DNA of 64,000 nt from Umezawaea endophytica (GCF_025061645.1 NZ_JANYMP010000005.1:343050-407049), one strand, 5' to 3'. Numbered from the stretch's first letter, positions 25,712 through 34,772 are shown. The notes: generated by a model from the sequence alone, not told the origin. Numbers and translations: made by a program.

Positions 25712-27055
25712 ATGTCGAGCACCGAGATCCCCCGCGCCCCAGGGGCCGTCCCCCTGCTGGGGCACAGCGGCGCGCTGCTCCGCGACCCGCTGCTGTTCCT
25801 GAGGTCGACGGCGAACGCGGGCGATCTGCTGAGGGTGGACCTCGGACCGTTCAAGACCATCGCCGTCTGCGACCCGGAACTCGCCAGGCACGTGTTCCGC
25901 CACGATCGCGTCTTCGACAAGGGCGGCCCGATGTTCGACCTCATCAAGGAGGTCACCGGGCACCGGTCGATGGTCGTCATGGACCGGGACAGCCACCGCA
26001 CGCGTCGGCGGATGGTCCAGCCCGCGTTCCACTCCGCCCGCTTCCCGGAGTACACCAGGGTGATCCTGGACCAGGTCGACACCGTGATGGACTCCTGGCA
26101 CGACGGCGACCGGATCGACCTCTACGAGCAGATGAAGCTGGTCACGGCCCGCGTCGGCCTGCTGACGATGTTCTCCCACATGCAGCCCGAGTGGATCATC
26201 AGCCGCACCCTGCGCGACTCGATAACGATCATGAACGGGGTGTTCCGGCGCATCGTCACCCCGTCCGCCCTGAACAGGCTGCCCACCGCCGGGAACCTCC
26301 GCTACCAGCGGGCGAACGCCCGGCTGCGGGTGGTCGTCGACCGGATCGTCGACGAGTACCGGCGGCACGGCGTGAACCGCGGCGACCTGCTCTCGGTGCT
26401 GCTCAACGCGGAGTCCGACGGGACGCCGGACGGGACGTCCCCGCCGATCACCAACACCGACGTGCACGACGAGGTCACCGTCTTCTTCCTGGCGGCCATG
26501 GACACCACCGCGGCCTCGCTGGCCTGGACCATGACGGAGCTGATGCGCCGCCCCGAGGTCTACCGCCGGGTGCGGGAGGAGATGGACGTCGTGCTCGCAG
26601 GCAGGCGGGCGAGCGCCGACGACCTGCCGCGCCTGCGGTACACCGGCCAGGTCATCGCCGAGAGCCTGCGGCTGCACCCTCCCGTGTGGCTGCTGACCAG
26701 GAACGCCACCGTGGACACCGAACTCGCGGGCCACCCGGTCGAGGCGGGTTCCGCGATCCTGCTCAGCCCCTACCTCCTGCACCAGCGGGAGGACGCGTTC
26801 CCGGAGGCGGGGTCGTTCGACCCGGACCGCTGGGCGGAGCAGGCCAAACAGGACCGGGACTCGTTGCTGGCGTTCGGTTTCGGGCCGCGCAAGTGCATCG
26901 GCGACGTGTTCGCGGTGACCGAGATGACCCTCGCACTGGCCCGGATCATCCCGACCTGGGACCTGGAACCCGACCACTGCGTGGAGGTCCGGTCGTCGGC
27001 CTCCTTCGTCCTGAGCCCGCGGAGGTCGACGGCCACCCTGAAGCGGATCGGGTGA
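25712..27055 (+). CDS. Cytochrome P450
   Basis: 447 residues from ATG 25712 (AAGAGGA upstream). All P450 landmarks are present: WxxxR-like DSHRTRRR helix C, I-helix AAMDTT near 261-266 (Gly of the usual A-G-x-D/E-T replaced by Ala), ExxR at 317-320 (ESLR), FDPDRW, and the heme loop FGFGPRKCIG with Cys 395. The order HPP after ExxR and the long H-bonded C-terminal part resemble bacterial terpene hydroxylases such as the CYP183-like group. A soluble ferredoxin-dependent enzyme is expected, but no ferredoxin gene is adjacent. It heads a three-gene operon with a cyclase-like protein and a terpene synthase, so it probably oxidises their product. Confidence 0.9.
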   Translation: MSSTEIPRAPGAVPLLGHSGALLRDPLLFLRSTANAGDLLRVDLGPFKTIAVCDPELARHVFRHDRVFDKGGPMFDLIKEVTGHRSMVVMDRDSHRTRRRMVQPAFHSARFPEYTRVILDQVDTVMDSWHDGDRIDLYEQMKLVTARVGLLTMFSHMQPEWIISRTLRDSITIMNGVFRRIVTPSALNRLPTAGNLRYQRANARLRVVVDRIVDEYRRHGVNRGDLLSVLLNAESDGTPDGTSPPITNTDVHDEVTVFFLAAMDTTAASLAWTMTELMRRPEVYRRVREEMDVVLAGRRASADDLPRLRYTGQVIAESLRLHPPVWLLTRNATVDTELAGHPVEAGSAILLSPYLLHQREDAFPEAGSFDPDRWAEQAKQDRDSLLAFGFGPRKCIGDVFAVTEMTLALARIIPTWDLEPDHCVEVRSSASFVLSPRRSTATLKRIG

Positions 27056-27064
27056 CCCACCTCA

Positions 27065-28144
27065 GTGGAACTGTCGACGTCAGCCCCTGCTTCCCTGTCC
27101 CTGAAACGAGCGCGCGCCTACCTGGAGGAGGTGGCGGACAGCCCGGCCGACCACCTCTCGGTGCTGGCGTCGCCGGACGCCGGGTTCCGCCACGTCGTCC
27201 CCCGGTCGGCGGTGCGGGCGCACCTCCGGCGGACCGTCGGCGTCGACCCCGGTTTCGACCTCGGGGCCGACGCGTTCGCCGCCATGATCGGCCTGGCGCT
27301 GGCCGACCGGCGGGACCCGGTGGTGCCCGCCGAACTCCTCGACCTGTTCGCGGAGAGGATCGCGCTGTGCCGTCGGCGGAACAGGTACGGCTACTTCGTG
27401 GACGTCCCGGAGTTCGCCGCCGACACCGACTGCACCGCGCTGTCGGCCGCGGGCCTGTACGAGCACGGCAGGCAGTCCAGGGCGGACCTGGCCGAGGCCG
27501 CGAGGGAACTCGTGCGGGCCGCGGCCCCGCCGTCGGCCGCTCGGGAGGGGCTCCGGCCGAACGTCGTCCTGGTGTACTGGGACGACGCCGTGGAACCCTC
27601 GGCGCCGCGGCGCGGCCTCAAGCACGACGCCGTGGTGTGCGCCAACGCCCTGTACACCCTTTCCCTGGCACGGGAATCCGGCGCCTGGGACGAGGGCGCC
27701 GACGTCCTGGAGGCCACCGCGCGCCACGTCGGCGCGCACCTCGGCTCGTCCGAGCCCCTGGGCGGAACGCGCTACTACCCCGACCCCACCGCGTTCCTCT
27801 TCGCCGTCTCCCGGCTCTGCGACGGGTTCGAGCCCCACGCCCGGTCGTTCCGCGGTGCTCTCGCCCGCCGGATCGCGACAGCGCGGACACCCGACAACCC
27901 GCTGTCCCTGGCGCTGGCGCTGATCGCCGGGCGGGCCGCGGGAGCCCCTGCCGACCAACTCGACGAGTGGGGGCGGGCGCTCGTGCGCGGTCAACGGGAC
28001 GACGGCTCCTGGCCCGCCGCCCCGTACTACCGGATGGGCAGGTTCGACCTCTGCTTCGGCTCGCCGCTGATCACCACTTTGTTCGCCGTCCGGGCCCTGC
28101 TGGGGGCTCCGGTTCGAGGCACCGCGCTCGGAGGAACCGCTTGA
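27065..28144 (+). CDS. Terpene cyclase-like protein with DTDCTA motif
   Basis: 359 residues from GTG 27065, 9 nt after the P450 stop. It is helical. A mid-segment VPEFAADTDCTALSAAGLYEHG carries DTDCTA at 120-125, in the place and context of the DxDD/DxDTT general-acid motif of class II terpene and squalene-type cyclases. A C-terminal QW-like repeat (GQRDDGSWPAAPYYRMG, then FGSPLITTLFAVRALLG) fits the beta domain of prenyltransferase/squalene-oxidase-repeat proteins. It is much shorter than a full two-domain class II cyclase (about 500 residues), so it may be a single barrel plus partial partner. A protonation-initiated cyclisation is possible, and a non-catalytic partner role is also possible. 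Confidence 0.55.
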   Translation: MELSTSAPASLSLKRARAYLEEVADSPADHLSVLASPDAGFRHVVPRSAVRAHLRRTVGVDPGFDLGADAFAAMIGLALADRRDPVVPAELLDLFAERIALCRRRNRYGYFVDVPEFAADTDCTALSAAGLYEHGRQSRADLAEAARELVRAAAPPSAAREGLRPNVVLVYWDDAVEPSAPRRGLKHDAVVCANALYTLSLARESGAWDEGADVLEATARHVGAHLGSSEPLGGTRYYPDPTAFLFAVSRLCDGFEPHARSFRGALARRIATARTPDNPLSLALALIAGRAAGAPADQLDEWGRALVRGQRDDGSWPAAPYYRMGRFDLCFGSPLITTLFAVRALLGAPVRGTALGGTA

Positions 28145-29049
28145 GACCCGTCGAATCCCGCTTCGCCGACAACGCCCACAGCGTCCTGTTCGACCACCTG
28201 GTCCGGTGGTCGACCGCCCACTGCACCTGTCCGACAGGGCCGGGCGAGCACATCGGCCAGAGCTTCGCCGCGGCCACCTTCAGCGCGTTCTGCGCACCGC
28301 CCCACGCGTCGGACGAGCAGGCGCTCGTGGCGGCCAAGTGCTGCCTGCTGTTCTTCCTCGTCGACGACGGCCCGGCCGAGCGGCTCGACGACCTCGTCCG
28401 CTTCCTCGACACGGGCGAGGGGGCCGTCGGCAACGAGGCGGCCGCCTGCTGGACGTCCCTGCTCGCGGACCTCGACAAACTCGGCTGCGACGTCGACGAC
28501 CTCGTCCCGGCGCTCCGCGCGTGGGCGGACAGCACGCGCCGGGAGCAGGACGTCGACGTACGGACGCTCACCCCGGAGGGCTACCACGCGCTCCGCAAGG
28601 ACACGATCTTCGTCTCGTGCCTGGTGTTCTGCTGGCTGTCGCTGCTGGGCGCCCGCGTCCCTGAGACCGCGAGCGAGGACCTGCTGGACCTCGCGATCCG
28701 CGTCGTCGTCCTCGCCAACGACCTGGGCTCGCTGCGTGCAGACGGCACACCTCCCGACTCCCCCGACGCCCTGGTCGACATCAACACCGTCGTGCTCGCG
28801 CACGACGGCACGGGCTCGGTGGAGGAGGCCGTCCACCAGGCCGTCCTCGACCACAACGCGCTCGTGCTGAGGTTCCGCGCCGCCGAACGCGACCTGGTCG
28901 AGCACGCGGGTCCCGACGACGAGCGGACGTCCGCGTTCCTCTCGGTGGTGCGCCACGTCGTCAACGGCAACCTGCGCGGCACCCGCTACCTGACCGCGGA
29001 GCGCTACCCCGGTTCGGCGGAAACGCTGGGGCGCCTCGACCTCGTGTAG
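28141..29049 (+). CDS. Class I terpene synthase-like protein
   Basis: 302 residues. The TTG at 28141 is the start because it overlaps the previous stop (TTGA) and has GGAGGA 5 nt upstream. The metal-binding motifs are DDGPAE (75-80), a DDxxxE variant of the Asp-rich motif, and NDLGSLRAD (193-201), a full NSE triad N-x3-S-x3-D. Arg 152 (HALRKD) fits the diphosphate sensor, and an RY pair occurs in the C-terminal LRGTRYLTAERY. The family ionises a prenyl diphosphate with Mg2+ and cyclises it. It is somewhat shorter than usual bacterial synthases (320-360). It acts with the cyclase-like protein and P450 before it. Confidence 0.75.
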   Translation: MRPVESRFADNAHSVLFDHLVRWSTAHCTCPTGPGEHIGQSFAAATFSAFCAPPHASDEQALVAAKCCLLFFLVDDGPAERLDDLVRFLDTGEGAVGNEAAACWTSLLADLDKLGCDVDDLVPALRAWADSTRREQDVDVRTLTPEGYHALRKDTIFVSCLVFCWLSLLGARVPETASEDLLDLAIRVVVLANDLGSLRADGTPPDSPDALVDINTVVLAHDGTGSVEEAVHQAVLDHNALVLRFRAAERDLVEHAGPDDERTSAFLSVVRHVVNGNLRGTRYLTAERYPGSAETLGRLDLV

Positions 29050-29211
29050 CCGCGGCGGGCGACGGGGTATGCACCCATCCGGGTGGAGCGCGTTGACCTG
29101 CATGAAGAGGATCACCGGCGGTGATATGACTGGTGTCCGGTGCGATTGAGCAGCCAACCGTGGCCGACCGGTCGTCTCAGCCGACGTCATCAGGAGCGAC
29201 GGGGGGCCGCC

Positions 29212-30918
29212 GTGCTGCACGTGGACCTGTCGGTGAGTCCCGGCGCCGAAGTCGTGGTGGCGGTGGCGGGTGAGGTGGGTCCGGCCGCGGTCCGCCTCCT
29301 CACCGAGAGCCTGCGCCGCGCTCACCGGCTGGTGGCGGAGCCGAGCGCCATCGTGGTGGACCTGACCGGTGCACGGCTGCTGACCGCCGCGGGCGTCACG
29401 GCGCTGCTGGCGTTCGGCCAGGAGTGCCGACGGCGCGGCGTCCCGCTGCGGCTGGTCACCTCCTCCGTGGGGCGCCACGACGCCGGGACGGCCCCGGAGG
29501 GCGGCCTGGCGGGTGGAGTCGTGGGTCAGGCCCTGGCGGTGCTCATGACGGACCTGGGGCTCGACCAGGAGCGGGCGCGGACGCGGCTGGCCGACCTGGC
29601 CCGGCGCTCCGGCCTCGACGTGGTCGACGTGTCCGCCGAGATCGTCTCCCGGCTGCCCGCCCGGCCGACCACCGCGAACCCGCGCGCCGGGCCGTCCGGG
29701 GCGCGCGCGGAGCCGCGGGCGCTGGAGATCGACTTCGTCGCCGCGTCGTGGGAGGTGGAGTCGGCGGAGTACCGGACCCACATCGCCGATCTCGCGGCCG
29801 CGTTGAGCCGCTCGGGTCACGCGGTCACGCTCCACGTCCGCCGCGACTCCCCCGACCTGCCCGTGGTGGCGCGCACCCGGCGCGGGTACCGGCTCTCGCG
29901 CGTGCCCGCCGGGCCACCCGTCCCGCTGGCGCGGGAGGCGCTGCCGTCCTGCCTGGACGAGTTCGCGTCCTACCTCGACCGCCAGTGGGACGACCACGCC
30001 CCCGACGTCGTCCACCTCCACTCGTGGCTGTCGGGCTTGGCGGTCCACGAGTGCCGCGCGCCGCTCGTGCAGTCCTTCCACGGGCTCAAGGTCGTCGAGC
30101 GGCACGGCCTCCACGCCGTCGAGCGCGAGAGCGGCCAGGGCGGCGGGCGGGCGAACCTGGAGCTGCTGATGGCTCTCGCCGCCGACCACGTCATCGCGGC
30201 CAGCGGCGACGAGAGGAGGGGGCTCGTGCGCAACCGGGTGCCCGCGACGAAGGTGTCGCTGGTGCCCTGGGGCGTCGACACCGACAGGTTCGGCCCCGAC
30301 GGTCCCGTGGCGCGCCGCGGCACCCTGCGCCGGGCCATCGCGCTGGGCGATCTGCTGCCTCACAACGGTTTCCACACCGTCGTCGAGGCCGTGGCCGGTG
30401 TCCCCGACGTCGAACTGCTGTTCGTCGGCCCCTTCCGCTCACCGACCCCGCACGGCGTCCCCGAGTTGCGGCGGCTCGTCCGCCACGCGCGCCGCCACCG
30501 CGTGGCGGACCGGACCCGGTTCCTCGGCCGGGTCGAGCGGGACGACCTGCCCGCGCTGCTGCGCTCCTGCGACGTCGCCGTGCACGTGCCGCGGCACGAA
30601 CCGTCGGGCGTCGCCGCCCTGCGGGCCATGGCGTGCGGCGTCCCGGTGATCGCGTCCGCGGTGGACGCGCTGGCCGACATCGTCGTGGACGGGCTCACCG
30701 GCAGCCTCGTCCCGCCCGGCGCGCCGGTCACGCTCGGCCGCGCGCTGCGGCACCTGCTCGACGACCCGACGCGGCGGGAGTTCTACTCGGCGACGGGCGT
30801 CGACCGCGTGCGGGACCGCTACTCCTGGGACCGGGTCACCGCGGCGGTGGTCGACACCTACCGGCTGGCCGTCGGCACGACCGGCAGGCAGGACCGCCGC
30901 GGGCGTGAGCGGAGGTGA
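29212..30918 (+). CDS. STAS-ANTAR-GT4 glycosyltransferase fusion
   Basis: 568 residues from GTG 29212 (GGGGGG 5 nt upstream, STAS strand starts at once); GTG 29140 is an in-frame alternative adding 24 Arg/Ser-rich residues. Residues 1-90 form a STAS fold (HVDLSVSPGAEVVVAVAGEV, VVDLTGARLLTAAGVTALLAF), with TAAG where the phosphorylated Ser (DSSG) usually lies. Residues 100-150 are an ANTAR RNA-binding domain (VVGQALAVLMTDLGLDQERA ... DVSAEIVSRL). After a Pro/Arg-rich linker, residues 172-565 are a GT-B glycosyltransferase of family 4 (PDVVHLHSWLSGL, LVPWGVDTDRFG, RFLGRVERDDLPALLRSCDV, HEPSGVAALRAMACGVPVIA). In the E-x7-E donor motif the second Glu is Arg (EPSGVAALR). I know of no characterised protein with this domain order. 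Confidence 0.75.
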   Translation: MLHVDLSVSPGAEVVVAVAGEVGPAAVRLLTESLRRAHRLVAEPSAIVVDLTGARLLTAAGVTALLAFGQECRRRGVPLRLVTSSVGRHDAGTAPEGGLAGGVVGQALAVLMTDLGLDQERARTRLADLARRSGLDVVDVSAEIVSRLPARPTTANPRAGPSGARAEPRALEIDFVAASWEVESAEYRTHIADLAAALSRSGHAVTLHVRRDSPDLPVVARTRRGYRLSRVPAGPPVPLAREALPSCLDEFASYLDRQWDDHAPDVVHLHSWLSGLAVHECRAPLVQSFHGLKVVERHGLHAVERESGQGGGRANLELLMALAADHVIAASGDERRGLVRNRVPATKVSLVPWGVDTDRFGPDGPVARRGTLRRAIALGDLLPHNGFHTVVEAVAGVPDVELLFVGPFRSPTPHGVPELRRLVRHARRHRVADRTRFLGRVERDDLPALLRSCDVAVHVPRHEPSGVAALRAMACGVPVIASAVDALADIVVDGLTGSLVPPGAPVTLGRALRHLLDDPTRREFYSATGVDRVRDRYSWDRVTAAVVDTYRLAVGTTGRQDRRGRERR

Positions 30919-31000
30919 CCTCGACACCGGTGCGCCCGTTCTCGTGCCACGACGGGAGAAGCGCGTCGACCTGGCGGGCGGGCCGTGGCACCCTGGAACG

Positions 31001-33550
31001 ATGGTGGACCACGATCGCGTCCGCAACACCGTCGGGGGGCGGGTCGAGAACTCCGTCATCGTGCAGGCCGGGCGGATCGAGGGCGGGTTGCACCTGCACC
31101 TGCCGCCGGGGCCGCCCGCGGTCGTGACGCCTCTCGCGGGGCTGGGCGAGGCGGCGCCGGAGCTGTTCGTCGGCCGCGTCGACGAACAGGCCAGGCTGCT
31201 GCGCGAACTGGAGGCGGAGCGGTCCGGCGAGGTGGTCGTGGTGTCGGCCGTGGCGGGCATGGGCGGTGTCGGCAAGACCGCGCTGGGCAAGCGGGTCGGC
31301 GCCGTCGCGGTGGACCGGGGCTGGTTCACCGGCGGCGCGTTCCTGGTCGACCTGCGCGGTTACGACCCCGACGGCCACCGGGTCGCCGCGCACACCCTGT
31401 TCGGGCCGCTCCTGCGGGCGTTGGGCGTGCGCGACGACACCGTGCCCGCCACCGAGCCCGAGCAGGCCGCCGCCTACCACCGGGTGCTCGACGGGCTCGC
31501 CCACCAGGGCAGGCGCGTGCTCCTGGTGCTGGACAACGCTTCCAGCGGCGACCAGGTCCGCGACCTGCTGCCCCGCCACCGCGCGCACCGGGCCGTCGTC
31601 ACCACGCGCGAGACGTTCGCGCTGCCGGGTGCGCGCACGCTCGAACTGGACCTGTTCACCGACGCCGACGCGCTCGCGCTGCTGGAGCGGTCGATCGCCG
31701 CGCGCTGCCCCGGCGACACCCGCGTCACCGCCGAGCCAGAGCGGGCGGCCAGGCTGGTGGCGCTGTGCGGGCGGCTGCCGCTCGCCGTGGAGATCACCGC
31801 CGCGCTGCTGGCCGACGACCCCGACCAGCCGCTCGCCGAACTGGCCGACGAGCTGGAGCGGGCCGCGTCGACCGTGACCGTGCTGCGCCGCGGTGAACAG
31901 GCGGTCGCGGCCACGTTCGACCTGTCCTGGGGGCGTCTCCTCAACCGCGACCCCCTCGCGGCGCGGCTGCTGGGCCTGCTGACCCTCAACCCCGGCCCCG
32001 ACCTGAGCACGGAGGCGGCCGTCGCGCTCGCCGAGGACGAGGCGGTTCGCCCGCGGCTGCGCACGCTGCGCCACACGCACCTGCTCCAGCGGGTGAACGG
32101 GCGCTGGGTGCTGCACGACCTGATCCGCGACTACGTGCGCCACCGCGTTCCCGACGACGACGCGGCGCGCACGCGGTTGCTGGAGCACTACGCCCGAGCC
32201 GCCACCGACGCCGACCACCACTGGCTCGACGCCGAGCGCGCGAACCTGCTGACGGCCGTCCCGCTCGCCGCTGGCGCGGGCCGCCACCCCGTGGTGCTGG
32301 CGCTGGCGACGGCGCTCGACCCATTCCTCTCGGCCCGCCACCACACCACCGAGCGGGTGGCCGTCGCCGAGCATGGACTCACGGCGGCCCGCGGGCTCGG
32401 CGACGCCGCGGCCGAGGTGGCGGCGCTGACCCGCGTCGGCCACGCGCTGTGCTCCACGGGCCGGACCGACGCGGGAATCGTGGCGCTGCAACGGGTGGTG
32501 GAGCTGCGCCCGGACGTCGACGGCCTGATCACGCTGGGCATCGCGTTGCGGAGCGCGAAGCGCTGGGACGAGGCGTTCGCGACGTTCGACGAAGCACAGC
32601 GGGCCTGCCACGACGACCGCGGTGTCGCACAGGTGCGGATGAGCCGCGCCATCGCGTTGCTGGGTGCCGCGCGGACCGCCGAGGCGGTCGTCGAGACGCG
32701 TGCCGCGGTGGAGCTGTGGCGCGGGCTCGACGAGGCCGAGCTGTGCGTGGCCCTGTCGACCCTCGGCTACGTCCTGTTGGCCGCGAACCACCTGCTCGAC
32801 GCGACGGAGGCCCTGCGGGAGGCCGTCGAACGGGCCCACGGGCTCGGGCTGGCGGACGTGGAAGCCGGTGCGCTGGTCAACGTCGCCGTGGCGACGGCGA
32901 TGCTGGGTCGTCCGCGCGCGGCGGCCGCGGCGTACGGGGCGGCGATCTCGGTCTACCGCTCCCACGGTCACGAGGACGACGCCGCCAGGACCGAGGTCGG
33001 GTACGCGTACTTCCTGGCGTGGCGCGGGCGGCTCGACGCCGCGATCACCCTGCTCGGCCGCACGATCGACGATTTCGCCGCACGGGGCGACCGGCAGGGC
33101 GAGGGTGACGCCAGGATGGTGCGCAACCGCGTCCACGTCTGGGCCCGACGCCACGCCGAGGCCGCGCTCGACCGGGAACGCGCGCTCGACCTGTTCCGCG
33201 CGGCGGGCGACCCGCACCGGGAACGGCTGGCCTCCGGGGAGTCCGGGAGGTCGGTCTACGAGGCGGACCTCCCGCCCCGGTACACGTCGAACACCCCGCG
33301 CGAACCGGAGCGCGTGTCGTGGCGCGGCGGCGTGTGGGCGACCGGTCTGCTGGTGGTGCTGGGCGTGATCGCGTACTCGGTCGGGCCGTGGTGGGCGTTG
33401 GCCGTCGCGTGCGCCTTCGGTGTCGTGGTCCTGGTCGTGGTCGCGAAGGGGCTGCGCGAGGCGATGCCCGCGATCGTCGACCAGGTCGCCCAGCGCGAAC
33501 GCGAGGTGGTCGCCCACCGGATCGGGGCGCTCGGCCCGGAGGTGCCGTGA
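31001..33550 (+). CDS. NB-ARC STAND ATPase with TPR repeats and C-terminal membrane segments
   Basis: 849 residues from ATG 31001. GTG 30905 would add 32 residues unlike the family, whose members begin near VRNTVGGRVENSVIVQAG. This N-terminal stretch (N-x-V-x-G-x-V, then VQAGRIEGG) is common in actinobacterial STAND proteins. The ATPase has a P-loop GMGGVGKT (86-93), Walker B RVLLVLDNAS near 170 and TTRE sensor. A winged-helix-like region (TFDLSWGRL ... LLQRVNGRWVLHDLIRDYVR) and about eight TPR-like helical pairs (450-740) follow. Two hydrophobic helices (about 775-820) end the protein, which is unusual for the group. The role is probably ligand-triggered oligomeric signalling. Confidence 0.8.
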   Translation: MVDHDRVRNTVGGRVENSVIVQAGRIEGGLHLHLPPGPPAVVTPLAGLGEAAPELFVGRVDEQARLLRELEAERSGEVVVVSAVAGMGGVGKTALGKRVGAVAVDRGWFTGGAFLVDLRGYDPDGHRVAAHTLFGPLLRALGVRDDTVPATEPEQAAAYHRVLDGLAHQGRRVLLVLDNASSGDQVRDLLPRHRAHRAVVTTRETFALPGARTLELDLFTDADALALLERSIAARCPGDTRVTAEPERAARLVALCGRLPLAVEITAALLADDPDQPLAELADELERAASTVTVLRRGEQAVAATFDLSWGRLLNRDPLAARLLGLLTLNPGPDLSTEAAVALAEDEAVRPRLRTLRHTHLLQRVNGRWVLHDLIRDYVRHRVPDDDAARTRLLEHYARAATDADHHWLDAERANLLTAVPLAAGAGRHPVVLALATALDPFLSARHHTTERVAVAEHGLTAARGLGDAAAEVAALTRVGHALCSTGRTDAGIVALQRVVELRPDVDGLITLGIALRSAKRWDEAFATFDEAQRACHDDRGVAQVRMSRAIALLGAARTAEAVVETRAAVELWRGLDEAELCVALSTLGYVLLAANHLLDATEALREAVERAHGLGLADVEAGALVNVAVATAMLGRPRAAAAAYGAAISVYRSHGHEDDAARTEVGYAYFLAWRGRLDAAITLLGRTIDDFAARGDRQGEGDARMVRNRVHVWARRHAEAALDRERALDLFRAAGDPHRERLASGESGRSVYEADLPPRYTSNTPREPERVSWRGGVWATGLLVVLGVIAYSVGPWWALAVACAFGVVVLVVVAKGLREAMPAIVDQVAQREREVVAHRIGALGPEVP

Positions 33551-33927
33551 ACGAGGACGAGATGCGGGAGGAGGCGTTGCGGGGGCTGGAGGACGGCCCT
33601 CCCCGCGTGCGGACGGAGATGGGCGCCAACGTCGGCTGCGTCCAGGTGCCGTGGCTCACCGTGGGCTGCTCGTCGGTGCTCGCGGTCCTGGGTGCCGCCG
33701 CCACCCTGCTCGCGCACGGCCCGTGGTGGCTGCTGGCCGCGTTCGCCCTGCTGTTCGCCTTCGGGTTCGGCGGGCTGCCGCGCTTCCTGGTCTACGCGGC
33801 GGCCACGGCGTGGATCGGGTACCGCACCTGGGGTTCCTGGTGGTTCGCGATCCCCGTGGCGCTCGTCCTGGTCGCCCTCCTCACCGGGAACCGGTTGTTC
33901 AGGCCGCGCCTCCGCGTCGTCGGCTAG
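33547..33927 (+). CDS. Small membrane protein coupled to the NB-ARC gene
   Basis: 126 residues. GTG 33547 lies in a GTGA overlap with the NB-ARC gene. About 40 hydrophilic residues (MNEDEMREEALRGLEDGPP) precede three or four hydrophobic helices rich in Trp (ATAWIGYRTWGSWWFAIP). Translational coupling and the shared membrane location suggest a partner of the C-terminal membrane part of the NB-ARC protein. The function is unknown. Its stop overlaps the convergent dioxygenase stop. Confidence 0.6.
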   Translation: MNEDEMREEALRGLEDGPPRVRTEMGANVGCVQVPWLTVGCSSVLAVLGAAATLLAHGPWWLLAAFALLFAFGFGGLPRFLVYAAATAWIGYRTWGSWWFAIPVALVLVALLTGNRLFRPRLRVVG

Positions 33928-34772
33928 TCGGACGCGCCCATCACCAGGCCCTCGATGGTGTGCTTCTGGGTGATGGGCCGGAGGGTGTCCACGATCGGGC
34001 AGTCGAGGTGGGCGCGCACCGCTTCCGGTAGTGCCGCCCAGAACTCGCGGGTCACGGCGGTGTCGTGGCGGGCGCCGTTGTCCGCGCCCGGCCCGTCGAG
34101 GCCCAGTACGAGGACGGGGCGGCTCTTCGCGGAGTGGTTCGCGGTGCCGCGGTGGACGGTCAGCGCCGAGCGGATCGAGATGTCGCCCATCCGCGGGAAC
34201 TTGCGCACGGCGAGGTCGTGGTAGCGCCGGTAGGCCTCGCGGGGCGGGAACATGCCGTGCTCGAACCCGGCGCCGTCGTCCCAGTGCGTGCCGGGCGCGA
34301 TCTCGAACGGCCCCATGTCCGGTTCGGTGTCGACGGCGGTCACGTTGACCGCGAGCGAGTTCAGCCTCCGGTGGCGGGAGGTCTCCTCGGGCATCGGGAA
34401 GTCGCGGTGCCACGGCTGGTCGACCGCGCCCGCGAGCGGGACGTCGAAACCGACCTCGACGATCCGGTACTCCGCGCCCAGCACGGCCTCGGCGACGGCG
34501 GTGATCCACGGGTGGGACACCAGGTCGACGAACCCCCTCACCTGCTCGGGGTGGATCTCGACGTAGTAGCGGTTCGGCCCGCGGCCCACCGCGCCGCCCT
34601 CGCGCCCCCGCGCGTCGGCGAACGCCGTGGCGATGTCCTCGTCCAACCGCCGGACCCACTCGCGGGTGAACGCCTGGGGCAGCCCGATGACGCCGTCCTG
34701 GTGGAGGCGGCCGGTCAGCGCCGCGAGTTCCTCGGCGGGTAGCGGGGCGGGAGCGGTTCGGTGCGCGGTCAT
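33924..34772 (-). CDS. Phytanoyl-CoA dioxygenase family oxygenase
   Basis: 282 residues from ATG 34772 with GGAGG 5 nt upstream. The Fe(II)/2-oxoglutarate site is visible: His 122 and Asp 124 in PWHRDFPM, distal His 207 in TVHRGT, and Arg 218 (SRPV) for 2-oxoglutarate. The length is normal for the PhyH family. Members hydroxylate varied small molecules, so the substrate is open. It is divergent from a LacI regulator with three operator-like sites between, which suggests control by a sugar or related ligand. The stop codon overlaps that of the convergent small membrane protein. Confidence 0.85.
   Translation of the reverse strand: MTAHRTAPAPLPAEELAALTGRLHQDGVIGLPQAFTREWVRRLDEDIATAFADARGREGGAVGRGPNRYYVEIHPEQVRGFVDLVSHPWITAVAEAVLGAEYRIVEVGFDVPLAGAVDQPWHRDFPMPEETSRHRRLNSLAVNVTAVDTEPDMGPFEIAPGTHWDDGAGFEHGMFPPREAYRRYHDLAVRKFPRMGDISIRSALTVHRGTANHSAKSRPVLVLGLDGPGADNGARHDTAVTREFWAALPEAVRAHLDCPIVDTLRPITQKHTIEGLVMGASD

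Noticed and set aside
29140-29211. Upstream GTG start for the STAS-ANTAR-GT4 gene
   Set aside because: The extra 24 residues are Arg/Ser-rich with no ribosome site; GTG 29212 has GGGGGG 5 nt upstream and opens directly into the STAS strand. Not fully excluded.
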